DNA of 64,000 nucleotides from Quadrisphaera sp. INWT6 (GCF_015390235.1 NZ_VUOH01000005.1:186001-250000), one strand, 5' to 3'; shown: positions 1 through 8,890, counted from the stretch's first letter. Numbers and translations: made by a program. The notes: generated from the sequence alone by a model not told the origin.

Positions 1-28
1 GCGGGCCACGGTGACAGGGTGGCACACG

Positions 29-95
29 ACATCGACAGGCATCGATGTTGACGGAAGGCGACCGCCGTGCGACGGTCCATCGACAAACATCGATC
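29..95. promoter_or_regulatory. Two tandem inverted repeats, probable ArsR operators
   Basis: Bases 29-48 read ACATCGA, six bases, TCGATGT, a clean inverted repeat. Bases 78-95 repeat the same design as CATCGA, six bases, TCGATC. They lie directly upstream of an ACR3-type arsenite pump gene. ArsR-family repressors bind dyad sites at this position in actinobacterial ars operons, so an ArsR encoded outside the left edge probably controls this operon. The second repeat lies inside the longest open frame, which argues that translation starts downstream at 124. The operator role is inferred. Confidence 0.5.
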
Positions 96-123
96 CCTGC
101 TGCGGCGGGGCGGGAAGGCGGTC

Positions 124-1266
124 ATGAGCCCCACCAGCACCCTTGAGGGCCCGGTCGTGGCGCGCCTGTCGACCCTGGACCGGTTCCTGCCGGTCTGGAT
201 CGTCGCCGCGATGGCCCTCGGCCTGACCCTCGACCGCCTGGTCCCCGGCCTCGACGACGCCCTCTCAGCGCTCGAGGTCGGCTCGGTGAGCCTGCCGATC
301 GCCCTTGGCCTGCTGGTGATGATGTACCCGGTGCTGGCCAAGGTCCGCTACACCCAGCTCGGCCGCGTCAGCTCCGACGCCGCCGGCCGCCGCATGCTGG
401 CCGCCTCACTGGTCCTGAACTGGGTGCTCGGGCCGGCGCTGATGTTCGCCCTGGCCTGGCTCCTGCTGCCTGACCAGCCCGAGTTCCGCACCGGCCTGGT
501 CATCGTCGGCCTGGCCCGCTGCATCGCCATGGTCCTGATCTGGAACGACCTGGCCTGCGGGGACCGCGAGGCCGCCGCCGTCCTGGTGGCGATCAACTCC
601 GTCTTCCAGATCCTCGCCTTCGCAGCCCTCGGCTGGTTCTACCTGCAGGTGCTCCCTGCGTGGCTGGGCCTGCCGACCACCAGCGCGGACTTCTCCGTCG
701 CGGCCATCGTGGTCAGCGTGCTGGTCTTCCTCGGCATCCCGCTGCTCGCCGGCTACCTGACCCGCACGATCGGGGAGCGGGCCAAGGGACGGGACTGGTA
801 CGAGCGGCGCTTCCTGCCGCGCCTCGGCCCCTGGGCCCTGTACGGCCTGCTGTTCACCATCGTGCTGCTCTTCGCCCTGCAGGGGGACGCGATCATCTCC
901 GCCCCTGGTGACGTCGCGCGGATCGCACTGCCGCTGCTGGCCTACTTCATCCTGATGTTCGTCGGCTCCTTCGTGCTGGGTCGCGTGATCGGCCTGGACT
1001 ACGCCCGCACCACCACGCTGTCCTTCACCGCGGCCGGCAACAACTTCGAGCTCGCCATCGCCGTGGCGATCGGCACCTTCGGGGTCACCTCCGGCCAGGC
1101 CCTGGCCGGGGTGGTGGGCCCGCTGATCGAGGTGCCCGTGCTGGTGGCGCTGGTCTACGTCGCCCTGTGGGCCGGGCACCGCTTCTTCTCGAACGACCCC
1201 ACCGTCCCCGCCGCCCGTGCTGCTCTAGACGCCGCAGGGACGACGACCACCCGGAGCACCTCATGA
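124..1266 (+). CDS. arsB: ACR3-family arsenite efflux permease
   Basis: This is an integral membrane carrier that extrudes arsenite, 380 residues from the chosen start, with about ten hydrophobic segments. It shows the ACR3 signature GLARCIAMVLIWN with its essential cysteine in the fourth segment, and AAGNNFELAIAVA with the conserved asparagines and glutamate in the ninth. The open frame begins at 67, but ATG 124 is preceded by GGGAAGG and lies after the putative operators, so it is the better start. The stop overlaps the ATG of arsC (ATGA), so the two genes form one translationally coupled operon. Arsenate is reduced by ArsC and the arsenite is exported here. Family assignment is firm. Confidence 0.93.
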   Translation: MSPTSTLEGPVVARLSTLDRFLPVWIVAAMALGLTLDRLVPGLDDALSALEVGSVSLPIALGLLVMMYPVLAKVRYTQLGRVSSDAAGRRMLAASLVLNWVLGPALMFALAWLLLPDQPEFRTGLVIVGLARCIAMVLIWNDLACGDREAAAVLVAINSVFQILAFAALGWFYLQVLPAWLGLPTTSADFSVAAIVVSVLVFLGIPLLAGYLTRTIGERAKGRDWYERRFLPRLGPWALYGLLFTIVLLFALQGDAIISAPGDVARIALPLLAYFILMFVGSFVLGRVIGLDYARTTTLSFTAAGNNFELAIAVAIGTFGVTSGQALAGVVGPLIEVPVLVALVYVALWAGHRFFSNDPTVPAARAALDAAGTTTTRSTS

Positions 1267-1742
1267 CCCAGCCGACCACCCCCACCGTCAGTCCCGCCGT
1301 CAGCCCTGCTGCCAGCTCTGCAAGCCCTGCCGAGGGTCCGCGGGTGCTATTCGTGTGCGTGCGCAACGGCGGCAAGTCCCAGATGGCCGCCGGCCTGATG
1401 CGCCACGCCGCCGCCCAGCACGGCCTGGCGGTGCAGATCTCCTCCGCCGGCACCGAGGCGGGTACGAAGCTGAACGCCCAGTCGGTGGAGAGCCTGGCCG
1501 AGATCGGCGTCGACATCTCCACCGCCCGCACCCACCAGCTGACTGCGGACGACGTGCGCGCCGCTGACCTGGTGGTCGTGCTGGGCGGGGAAGCCCGGGT
1601 GGAACCGGCCGAGGGCACCCCCGTGGAGGTGTGGGAGACCGATGAGCCTTCCACCCGGGGCATCGAGGGGATGGAGCGCATGCGCCTGGTGCGCGATGAC
1701 ATCGCTGCTCGCGTGGAGGACCTCATCGGCCGTCTCGGCTGA
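1263..1742 (+). CDS. arsC: Arsenate reductase, actinobacterial LMW-phosphatase type
   Basis: A 159-residue cytoplasmic protein of the low-molecular-weight phosphatase fold. The N-terminal loop reads VLFVCVRNGGKSQMAAGLM, with the nucleophilic cysteine followed by NGGKSQ instead of the usual arginine-serine P-loop. This variant is familiar from actinobacterial ArsC enzymes that use mycothiol and mycoredoxin as reductant. A later TDEPS stretch supplies the usual aspartate region. It reduces arsenate to arsenite for the pump encoded just upstream, with which its start codon overlaps. The first 30 residues are low-complexity and may not belong to the fold. The cofactor assignment is inference from motif and lineage. 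Confidence 0.88.
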   Translation: MTQPTTPTVSPAVSPAASSASPAEGPRVLFVCVRNGGKSQMAAGLMRHAAAQHGLAVQISSAGTEAGTKLNAQSVESLAEIGVDISTARTHQLTADDVRAADLVVVLGGEARVEPAEGTPVEVWETDEPSTRGIEGMERMRLVRDDIAARVEDLIGRLG

Positions 1743-1779
1743 GCCACCCTGCTGAGTCCGTTGCGGGGCAGCGGTGTCC

Positions 1780-1825
1780 GGCCAGGGAGCCGTCAGGGTC
1801 AGCGGTCTCGCGACGGCTTCCGGCC
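1780..1825. terminator. Imperfect hairpin after arsC, possible terminator
   Basis: Bases 1780-1794 (GGCCAGGGAGCCGTC) pair with 1812-1825 (GACGGCTTCCGGCC) with two mismatches and a loop of about 17 bases. It lies between the convergent ends of arsC and a diguanylate cyclase gene. There is no T-tract on either strand, so the assignment is tentative. Confidence 0.3.
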
Positions 1826-1898
1826 TCGGGTGAGCATCCAGCCCCGCTGATGCCTGACCCTTGCTGGAACCTCCGGGCCAAGACCTCCCATCGGACGC

Positions 1899-2996
1899 TC
1901 AATGATCTTGGATCTGGTCGACCCGGGACCGCTCGTGGGTGCCAGCACCCGCCCGCTTCTGCGCGTACAACCGCCCATCGGCACGAGCAAGCAGCACCTC
2001 GATGCGGGCGCTGCCGTCACTTGAGGCCATACCCGCCGACCAGGCCATGGCGTGAACTTCGCGCAGCCGCTCGACCAGTGCCCCCGCCTGAACCTCAGAG
2101 GTACCCGGCAAGCTGAGCACAAACTCATCCCCACCGAGACGACCCAGCAAGTCCCCGCGGCGCAGCTGCCGGCTCCACGACGCACTCAGCTCGCGCAGCA
2201 GAGCATCTCCGGCAGCGTGCCCGCGAGAGTCGTTGACCGCCTTGAACCCATCCAAGTCGATGACCACCACGGTGTACGGGCGCCCCGATCGTCGGGCCTG
2301 GGCCAGGTCACGCTCCGCCGCCGCCAGCCACGCGCGCCGGTTGGCCACCCCCGTCAACGGGTCCAGGGCAGCCGTGTCCCGCAGGGTCCTCACCATGCGC
2401 CCGTGGACCTCCAGCACCACTACGGCGGTGACCAGGACAACCACCCACGGCAGCACGAGACCGTCCGCGGTACTGAGCACAGCACCAGCAGTGGCCATGG
2501 CCAAGAGACACACCCCATAGGCGCGAGCAGCTGCGGCGGAGAAGGACTGCGCGGCGTACAAACACCCAGCGATCAGCATCGGCCCGAGACCCACGACGCC
2601 CACCGCAGTCACAGATGCCGCTGCTGCGAGGGCCACCAAGGCACTCAAGACGACGAAGCCGACGTGGACCACACCTACCGGCCAGCGTCGACCCACCAGC
2701 AGCACCGCAACGGCCACGACGAGGCCGGTCCCGCCAAGGGCAGCCATCAACGCCACAGGGGACTGTGCCGTCAGAGGCCAGCGCGCCGAGACCAGGCACA
2801 GCAGGCCACCAAGGGCGTAGACCAGCGCCAGGACCCTGACCTCGGGACGCTCCTGCCCATGCATGTGCTGACTGTTGCGCAACAAAGCCTCACACGGTGC
2901 CCAACTCACCTCAGGCAGCTGAACCTGCTGAGCCATCGCTGGGTAGGCCGAGGTAGCCCCCCTCAACATGAGACGGCTGTAACCGCTGACCAGCAC
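1899..2996 (-). CDS. Membrane-anchored GGDEF diguanylate cyclase
   Basis: The protein has five or six hydrophobic segments roughly between residues 50 and 200, followed by a GGDEF domain (about 205-360). The active site is intact (RLGGDEFVLSLP), preceded by the metal-binding DLDGFKAVND and by the usual DPLTGVANRRAW entry motif. It therefore should synthesise cyclic di-GMP at the membrane. No obvious RxxD inhibitory site is visible five residues before GGDEF. It follows the GGDEF-EAL gene by 27 bases on the same strand, probably as an operon. The start is uncertain: Met codons at 2936 and 2864 are alternatives, and the latter would begin just before the first membrane segment. Confidence 0.85.
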   Translation of the reverse strand: MLVSGYSRLMLRGATSAYPAMAQQVQLPEVSWAPCEALLRNSQHMHGQERPEVRVLALVYALGGLLCLVSARWPLTAQSPVALMAALGGTGLVVAVAVLLVGRRWPVGVVHVGFVVLSALVALAAAASVTAVGVVGLGPMLIAGCLYAAQSFSAAAARAYGVCLLAMATAGAVLSTADGLVLPWVVVLVTAVVVLEVHGRMVRTLRDTAALDPLTGVANRRAWLAAAERDLAQARRSGRPYTVVVIDLDGFKAVNDSRGHAAGDALLRELSASWSRQLRRGDLLGRLGGDEFVLSLPGTSEVQAGALVERLREVHAMAWSAGMASSDGSARIEVLLARADGRLYAQKRAGAGTHERSRVDQIQDH

Positions 2997-3023
2997 TGGT
3001 AGGAAGCCGGCGAGACACCTCGC

Positions 3024-4880
3024 TCACGATGCTCGTGCCAACCACGACGCGCCGACCTGGCCAGCTGGAGCCGGCCTTGCGATGGCGTACCCCTGCACGT
3101 GCAGGCCGGGCCCCGGCCCGAGGCTGGCCAGCTGCCGCAGCGCATCCAAGTGCGCCTGTGTCTCAGCGCCCTCGGCGGTCACAGCAACCCCCAGCTCGCA
3201 TCCCATCTGCACCAGCATCCGCACCACCGCCAGATCGCGTTCGTCACTGAGCATGCCCGCAACGAACCGTCGGTCGATCTTGATTCCGTCCAGGTGCAGG
3301 TCACGCAGATGCGCCAGTCCCGCAGCGCCTGACCCCACGTCATCCAACGTCAGCCCCACCCCAGCACCTCGCAGCCTGGCCAACGACTCAGCAGCCGCAG
3401 CGATGTGGGCGGTGGTGGCCACCTCAGGCAGCTCCAAGCGCAGCACGTAGGGCGCCAATCCCACGCACGCAAGCTCGGCCAAGACCATCGACGCCAGGTC
3501 CGGATGCAACAGACCAGGCACCGAGAGGTTGACGTTGATGTGCAGGGGGGCCCCGGAGCCGTACTCAGCTCGCCAGCGCGCGTGCTGGGTCAAGGCCAGA
3601 TGCAGGACATGTACGTCCAGGTTCGCTGCGAAGCCGACCGCGGCGACATCACCCAAGAAGGCCACCGGACTGAGCAGGCCTCGGGCGGGGTGGTTCCATC
3701 GCACCAGGGCCTCAGTACTGCTCAGGCGTCCGGTCAGAACATCCACGATGGGCTGGAAGTGCAGCTCGAACTGGCCATCGTCGAGAGCGTCCTGCAGCTC
3801 GCTGCGGTCAGGTGCAAGCGCCGTGGTCACCGCCGGTGCTGCCGTTCCATCGACCACAGCGCAACGCGCACCCCCAGCTGCTTTGGCGCCGTACATCGCC
3901 AGGTCCGCCTCGTGCAGCAGCACCGACGCCTCCAGCGGTCGGTCAACGCCGATGGCGGCTGCGCCGATGGCCACCCCGATGCTGGCCTGTCCCGGCAGGG
4001 TCCGCCCCGCCACGTGCATCGGTTCGCTCAGGTGCATCAGGAGTCGCTGTGCGATGTCATGGGCCCAGGCCGCGACAGGCTGGTGCGACGAGACCGGCAT
4101 CTGAGCCAGGACTGCGAACTCATCCCCACCCAGGCGGGCCACGAGGTCCTCCGGGCGTACCGCTGTTCGCAGGCGCTGAGCCACCTGCTGCAGGACGAGG
4201 TCGCCGGTGCTGTGCCCATAGCCGTCGTTGATCGCCTTGAAGTTGTCGATGTCGATGTAGACCACCACCACATGACTGCTCGGACCAGCGGTGGGCACAC
4301 AGGCGCTGTGCAGCTGCTGCAGGAAGTGCTCGCGGTTGGCCAGCTGGGTCAACGGGTCGGTCAGGGCTTTGTGGGTGAGCTCTGCGGCCAGTGCCCGCAG
4401 GACGTCCTCAACCTCCAAGAACGACACGACTTCGTGGCAGGCGCCATCACGCTCCGACCCGGCGGCTGGCACCTCATCGGTCCCACGGACGTCGGTAACC
4501 AAGATCTCGCTGTACCGGCTGGCGCGATCACGAGTCAGGATCTGTTGAGCAGCCTGGGCCACCGAGGTCTCCGACCCAAGGGACAGGGCGTCCCAGTCGG
4601 TGAGGACGCTGACAGGACGGCGGGCGTGCACCGAGCGTCCATAACCCAGCCGTCCAGCCATCGCTGACATGAACGGGCCACGTGAGATCAGCCCCCAGCG
4701 GCGCTTTTCATCCTCCGGACGCGGCCTCACCGCCAGGCACGTCAGGTCTGTGTCGGTGCGGAACGCTTCGTCGATGAGGTCGCACGCCGTGTCAGGGGCG
4801 ACGATGCGGGCTGGACGCGTCAAGGGTGCGACATCGCCGGGGGCGGTGTGGTGCTGCCCGAGCGCGTGGTGCAGGTTCAC
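3024..4880 (-). CDS. CBS-like sensor, GGDEF and EAL dual-domain protein
   Basis: About 618 residues. The N-terminal region (WGLISRGPFMSAMAGRLGYG, then RPVSVLTDWDAL and FLEVEDVLRAL) resembles the paired CBS-like module found before some GGDEF domains. A GGDEF domain follows with an intact RLGGDEFAVLA and DIDNFKAINDGYG. The C-terminal EAL domain keeps STEALVRWNHP, NVNLS, a DDVGSG form of the usual DDFGTG loop, and DGIKIDRRF. Both synthesis and hydrolysis of cyclic di-GMP are plausible. The open frame extends to 4925, but GTG 4880 has AGGAAGG six bases upstream and is preferred. The gene is divergent from the HD-domain gene at 5080 and is probably co-transcribed with the GGDEF gene downstream. 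Confidence 0.85.
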   Translation of the reverse strand: MNLHHALGQHHTAPGDVAPLTRPARIVAPDTACDLIDEAFRTDTDLTCLAVRPRPEDEKRRWGLISRGPFMSAMAGRLGYGRSVHARRPVSVLTDWDALSLGSETSVAQAAQQILTRDRASRYSEILVTDVRGTDEVPAAGSERDGACHEVVSFLEVEDVLRALAAELTHKALTDPLTQLANREHFLQQLHSACVPTAGPSSHVVVVYIDIDNFKAINDGYGHSTGDLVLQQVAQRLRTAVRPEDLVARLGGDEFAVLAQMPVSSHQPVAAWAHDIAQRLLMHLSEPMHVAGRTLPGQASIGVAIGAAAIGVDRPLEASVLLHEADLAMYGAKAAGGARCAVVDGTAAPAVTTALAPDRSELQDALDDGQFELHFQPIVDVLTGRLSSTEALVRWNHPARGLLSPVAFLGDVAAVGFAANLDVHVLHLALTQHARWRAEYGSGAPLHINVNLSVPGLLHPDLASMVLAELACVGLAPYVLRLELPEVATTAHIAAAAESLARLRGAGVGLTLDDVGSGAAGLAHLRDLHLDGIKIDRRFVAGMLSDERDLAVVRMLVQMGCELGVAVTAEGAETQAHLDALRQLASLGPGPGLHVQGYAIARPAPAGQVGASWLARAS

Positions 4881-5079
4881 GCTCACCTTCCTGGTATCGG
4901 CGGGCCGCAGCGCCGATAGAGACACCAGGGGGTGAACGCTCGGTGTCCACCGCCACGCTCGAGCCTCTGGCAGCAGACGTGGACGGCCGACGGCGCGCCA
5001 AGATGACCGAGCCCACCCACCGGCAGACTGACACGTTGATCACTATCACTCCGCTGCACGGTGGAGCCGTAGACGTACG

Positions 5080-5808
5080 GTGACCGTCGTGTCAGGCCAG
5101 CGTCCAGTCGCGTTCACCCGGTGGTCACCACTTCACTCGACCGCAGACCGCCTGCAGCACGCCGCACCCGCCAGATGCCGCATTGACCTGCTCGACGCGC
5201 CTGAGAACCTCACCGCCCTGGATGGCGCGCTGGTGGACCAGGCACGACGGGTCGCCCGAGAGCTGCTAGCCACAGTGGACGATGCCGGCCGCCGCTGGCG
5301 GCACACCCAGGCGGTGGCCGCCCGAGCCCGCGAAGGGTCAGCAGCAGTAGCACCCCAGCAGGTCAACCTCCTGATCAGCGCCGCGTGGCTGCACGACATC
5401 GGCTACGCGCCAGCACTGGCTCGGACCGGCTTTCACCCGGTGGACGGGGCGATGCACCTGCAGCAACAGCTGTGGCCACCAGCCGTGGTGGGCCTGGTGG
5501 CCCACCACTCAGGCTCGCGGTTCGTAGCGGCGGTGCGCGAGGTGCAGCACCACATGATTCCGTTCGAGCGGGTGGGGCACTGGTCAGGCCCGGTGGCTGA
5601 TGCCCTGACCTGGGCTGACCAGACCACCGGCCCCGACGGGAATCGCGTCAGCGTGCACGAACGCATCGCCGAGGTGCTCAGCCGCCACGGTGCTGACAGT
5701 CCCCAGGCTCGCTGCCACCCTCAGCGCGGCCCCGCCCTGATCAACGCGGTGAACGCCACCGAGGACCGGCTGCTCCTTGCACGCGCCGCTGGGACCAGCA
5801 GTAGCTAA
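5080..5808 (+). CDS. HD-domain phosphohydrolase-like protein
   Basis: A 242-residue soluble protein with an HD metal-dependent phosphohydrolase core at about residues 65-150. The metal ligands appear as WRHTQAV, then AWLHDIGYAP, then VAHHSG. The GYP signature of cyclic-di-GMP HD-GYP enzymes is absent, so the substrate cannot be read from sequence, although the divergent neighbour is a GGDEF-EAL protein. The GTG start at 5080 has only a distant GGAG upstream, and a GTG at 5089 is an alternative. Related small HD proteins occur widely in actinobacteria without defined function. Confidence 0.75.
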   Translation: MTVVSGQRPVAFTRWSPLHSTADRLQHAAPARCRIDLLDAPENLTALDGALVDQARRVARELLATVDDAGRRWRHTQAVAARAREGSAAVAPQQVNLLISAAWLHDIGYAPALARTGFHPVDGAMHLQQQLWPPAVVGLVAHHSGSRFVAAVREVQHHMIPFERVGHWSGPVADALTWADQTTGPDGNRVSVHERIAEVLSRHGADSPQARCHPQRGPALINAVNATEDRLLLARAAGTSSS

Positions 5809-5928
5809 AGCCCCAGCACGTCGACGTTCCCACTGACCAGAAGCCGGGTTTGGCGCAGCGGGCCCATCGTGCCCATCGCTCGGATGCACCGCGGGGGTCT
5901 GGTGTGCCGATGACTTAGGACGCCGTCC

Positions 5929-6204
5929 TCAAGGGGCCGGGGTGCGGAACAAGGGATCCTTTCGCCCCTGTAGCGCGGTGTCCAGCTGGGTGTCGGCATC
6001 GCCATCAGAGCCATCAGAGGCGCCGCGGTTCTCCGCAGCGTTGTCCGTGGGGCTGGTCGCGTCGTTGTTCGCGGAGCGGTTCGGCTCCTCTGCGGCCACT
6101 CCCGTTCCCGGGGACGCCTCGGGGGCTCCTGCGCCGGCATCGGCCGCGGGGATGGTGCCGTCCTGGTCATCGGGAACGGGAGAGAAGGGGGCGCTCATCG
6201 ACAT
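5929..6204 (-). CDS. Small acidic hypothetical protein
   Basis: A 91-residue frame rich in Asp, Glu, Ala, Asn and Gly, ending in LQGRKDPLFRTPAP. There is no membrane segment or recognised domain, and the composition suggests a disordered protein. The minus-strand frame has protein-like composition while the opposite strand does not. Starts at 6204 (ATG), 6198 (ATG) or 6213 (GTG) are all possible, and none has a strong ribosome-binding site. It is divergent from the gene starting near 6372. The function is unknown and the reality of the gene is only moderately supported. Confidence 0.4.
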   Translation of the reverse strand: MSMSAPFSPVPDDQDGTIPAADAGAGAPEASPGTGVAAEEPNRSANNDATSPTDNAAENRGASDGSDGDADTQLDTALQGRKDPLFRTPAP

Positions 6205-6371
6205 GGCGCTCACCTGCCCGGCACCGCGGATCTCACGCGCCGCAGTCGACGGTGTTCGTCTGCCATGCACGCGACGGGCACCCGCGCCGCCTCGCTTCAA
6301 GGGGGTTGCGGCTCGATGAACTCTTGTGGGCCAGACCGCTGTTGGTCCCACATGTGCCGCACGATGGCGCC

Positions 6372-6872
6372 ATGGGCACTGGAGCCGGCGCGCTGGTGAA
6401 GGGCGTGGACCCTCTGGCGGTGGTGCGCCGGTGGGAAGCCTCCCAGGGGCGTCGCCTGGTGGACCCGTCATTGGCCGGCTGGGATGACCTGGACAGCGAG
6501 GCCCTGGTCATGGCTCGTGATAGCTGGGGTGTGTCGTTGCCCGGCGGCACGCAGTTCTGGAGGCGGCGGCGCTACCTCAGCTTCAGCGCGAGCGGGGCGC
6601 CGCAGCGGCTGGTGGAGGTGCAGCTGGCCTGCGGGGACCATCCCGTGGTGCAGGCGCGTCACCGTGACCTGGCTGTTGCACGTGCGCTGGGTAACCGGTA
6701 TTGGATCTACGTCCTCGACCCGGCGGCAGACGGCCAGGCGCAGTTGTGGACTGTGCAGGATCCTGCAAGGTGCCCCTGGCAACTCGCCAAGGCCGTGGAC
6801 CCGCACGAGGGGCTGTGGGTCCTGCCGCTGCGCCAGGTAAGCGCGGCATCGGTCTTGCTCGCCGCGGCGTAA
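6372..6872 (+). CDS. Hypothetical protein with weak DUF3883-like C-terminus
   Basis: About 166 residues from ATG 6372; the frame is open from 6252. The segment around residues 60-140 (LVEVQLACGDHP, then ARALGNRYWIYVLDPA and LWTVQDPA) resembles the DUF3883 pattern, in which a VEVK-like strand precedes a helix and a Y-x-hydrophobic strand. The typical catalytic-looking lysine is replaced (VEVQ), so any nuclease-like activity would be doubtful. It stands alone between a small hypothetical gene and the convergent ABC-transporter operon. Family resemblance is by eye only. Confidence 0.5.
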   Translation: MGTGAGALVKGVDPLAVVRRWEASQGRRLVDPSLAGWDDLDSEALVMARDSWGVSLPGGTQFWRRRRYLSFSASGAPQRLVEVQLACGDHPVVQARHRDLAVARALGNRYWIYVLDPAADGQAQLWTVQDPARCPWQLAKAVDPHEGLWVLPLRQVSAASVLLAAA

Positions 6873-6893
6873 GAGCGCGCTCACGCGTGGCGG

Positions 6894-8015
6894 TCAGCGG
6901 ACCAGGACCGGCACCTGCGCTGCACGCACCACCACACGGGCGCCAGGTGCGGTGTGCTCTCCCGTACGCGCTGCCAGGTGCACCACCAGGGGCTCCCCAC
7001 CGCCGTCGAGCTGGACGACGGCCCGAGTGGCGGCGCCCAGGAAGACCAGCTGGACGACGGTGCCACGCGCCCCTGCGCCCCCCGGAGCGCCCCCCGAAGA
7101 GCCTCCCGCCTCCGGGGCCACCTCGATGTCCTCAGGTCGCAGCAGCGCCGTGCCCGGACCCGACGTGGTGGTCGACCCCGGCAGCAGCGGCAGCCGCCGC
7201 CCCAGCACCTCCGCCCCGCCTGCCCCCACCTCGCAGGCGACGCGGTTGACCTGCCCCACGAACTCCGCCACGAAGGGCGTCGCCGGGCGGCGGTAGAGCT
7301 CTTGCGGAGCGGCCACCTGCTCCAGGCGCCCGGCACGCACGACCCCGACGCGGTCAGCGACCGACAGCGCCTCCTCCTGGTCGTGGGTGACCAGGAGCGT
7401 CGTCGTCCCGACCTCTCGCTGGATCCGGCGCACCTCCTCGCGCAGCTGCTCGCGCACCTTGGCATCCAGCGCCGAGAACGGCTCGTCCAGCAGCAGCACC
7501 GAGGGCTCCACCGCCAGCGCCCGGGCCAGGGCCACCCGCTGCTGCTGTCCGCCCGACATCTGCGGTGCGAACCGGTGGGCCTGCGCGCTCAGGCCCACCA
7601 GTTCCAGGGCCTCCCCTGCGCGCCGCCGCCGCTCGGCTGCGCTCACCCCGCGCAGCCGCAGGCCGAACGCGACGTTGTCCAGGGCGTCCAGGTGCGGCAG
7701 CAAGCTGTAGGCCTGGAACACCATGCCCATCCCCCGCCGGTGCGCGGGCACCCGAGCCAGGTCGCGTCCGCCGACGACGACCGTCCCGGCATCGGCCCGC
7801 TCCAGCCCTGCCAGCACCCGCAGCGCGGTGGTCTTGCCGCACCCGGACGGTCCCAGCAGCGCCACCAGCTCCCCCGGGCCGATGGTCAGGTCAAGACCGT
7901 TCAGGGCGGCCACCTCCCCGAAACTGCGGCGCAGCCCCTCTAGACGGACCTCCACGCCCCCGGGCGTGCCGAGGCCGGCAGCGCCGGTGGTGCTCTGACG
8001 GGTGGCGGTGCTCAC
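6894..8015 (-). CDS. ABC importer ATP-binding protein (PotA/FbpC type)
   Basis: 373 residues. The Walker A motif is GPSGCGKTT, the signature MSGGQQQRVALARAL, Walker B VLLLDEP, and the switch histidine is in LLVTHDQEEAL. A C-terminal TOBE-like regulatory domain follows (from about residue 270, with LLRPEDIEV). This pattern belongs to ATPases of the spermidine, iron and 2-aminoethylphosphonate import families. The GTG start at 8015 overlaps the stop of the upstream permease (GTGA). It is the last gene of a four-gene operon reading binding protein, permease, permease, ATPase. The substrate cannot be fixed from sequence. Confidence 0.92.
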   Translation of the reverse strand: MSTATRQSTTGAAGLGTPGGVEVRLEGLRRSFGEVAALNGLDLTIGPGELVALLGPSGCGKTTALRVLAGLERADAGTVVVGGRDLARVPAHRRGMGMVFQAYSLLPHLDALDNVAFGLRLRGVSAAERRRRAGEALELVGLSAQAHRFAPQMSGGQQQRVALARALAVEPSVLLLDEPFSALDAKVREQLREEVRRIQREVGTTTLLVTHDQEEALSVADRVGVVRAGRLEQVAAPQELYRRPATPFVAEFVGQVNRVACEVGAGGAEVLGRRLPLLPGSTTTSGPGTALLRPEDIEVAPEAGGSSGGAPGGAGARGTVVQLVFLGAATRAVVQLDGGGEPLVVHLAARTGEHTAPGARVVVRAAQVPVLVR

Positions 8016-8890
8016 GACGGTGCTCCGGTTCCAGGGGGCGCGGCAGGGGTGGGTGAGAGGACGGCAGCGGCCGGTGCGGCTCGACGCCGTCGCCCCACGG
8101 GCAGCAGTGACAGTCCGAGCAGCAGGACGAAGGCCAGCAGCAGCGAGGCGAGCGAGGCCGCGACCGACAGCTCGGCGTCGCGCTTGCCGACCAGGTTGAT
8201 GGCCACCGGGAGGGTGTCGTAGCCCAGCAGGGAGGCCACCGTGAACTCCCCCAGCACCACGGCGACCACCAGCACCACCGTGCTCGCGACGGCGCCGGTG
8301 AGGTTGGGCAGCACGACCTTGAGAACAACGTCGGGCCAGCGGGCCCCCAGGCTGCGCGCGGCTTCCACCAGGGTGCGCAGGTCCAGGCCCCCCAGGCCCG
8401 CGGCGAGTGCGCGGTGGGCGTAGGGCAGGGACAGCACCGCGTAGACGAAGACGAGGTTCAGCGGGGAGCCGCCGAGCAGGTAGACCACCCAGGCGTAGAC
8501 CGGGGCGACGCCCACCACCACGACCACGGCGGGAACCGCCAGCGGCAACAGGCACACCAGCTCCAGGGGCTGGCGCGCCCACGGCAGGCGCAGCGCCACC
8601 AGCAGCATCGTCGGCAGCAGCAGAGCTACCACCACGACCGCCGTCAGCAGCGCCAGCTGCAGGGAGACCAGGATCGCTGCGGACAGGTCGGGGTCGGTGG
8701 TCAGTGACGACCACGCTCCACCCGAGCGGCCCCCGGTGGGCGTGCGGGTGCTGAAGTCCAGCATCGCCAGCAGCGGGACCAGGGCCGCCGCAGCGGCGAC
8801 ACCCAGCACGACCCACCGGACGACGACGGCCGTACGCGGGCCCGCACCCTTGCTCGTGCCCTTGTCAGTGCCCGTCGGCTGCCGGCTCAT
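8012..8890 (-). CDS. ABC importer permease, second subunit
   Basis: 292 residues with six predicted membrane helices. The cytoplasmic EAA loop reads EAARSLGARWPDVVLKVVLPNL, which couples the subunit to the ATPase. It belongs to the binding-protein-dependent transport permease family that partners PotA/FbpC-type ATPases. The ATG at 8890 overlaps the stop of the preceding permease (ATGA), and its own stop overlaps the ATPase start. This reading frame appears intact, unlike its partner permease. Confidence 0.9.
   Translation of the reverse strand: MSRQPTGTDKGTSKGAGPRTAVVVRWVVLGVAAAAALVPLLAMLDFSTRTPTGGRSGGAWSSLTTDPDLSAAILVSLQLALLTAVVVVALLLPTMLLVALRLPWARQPLELVCLLPLAVPAVVVVVGVAPVYAWVVYLLGGSPLNLVFVYAVLSLPYAHRALAAGLGGLDLRTLVEAARSLGARWPDVVLKVVLPNLTGAVASTVVLVVAVVLGEFTVASLLGYDTLPVAINLVGKRDAELSVAASLASLLLAFVLLLGLSLLPVGRRRRAAPAAAVLSPTPAAPPGTGAPS

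Noticed and set aside
5906..5913. GCCGATGA resembling a sigma28 -10 element
   Set aside because: No TAAA/TCAA at 16 bases and no plus-strand gene directly downstream.
5942..6319. Plus-strand frame opposite the small acidic gene
   Set aside because: Ser/Ala/Pro-rich and irregular, whereas the minus-strand frame has coherent acidic composition; only one of them can be favoured.
7326..7335. GCGCCCGGCA, a ten-base match to the tRNA-Arg end
   Set aside because: Too short to be an attachment site and inside the ABC ATPase gene; expected by chance in such GC-rich sequence.
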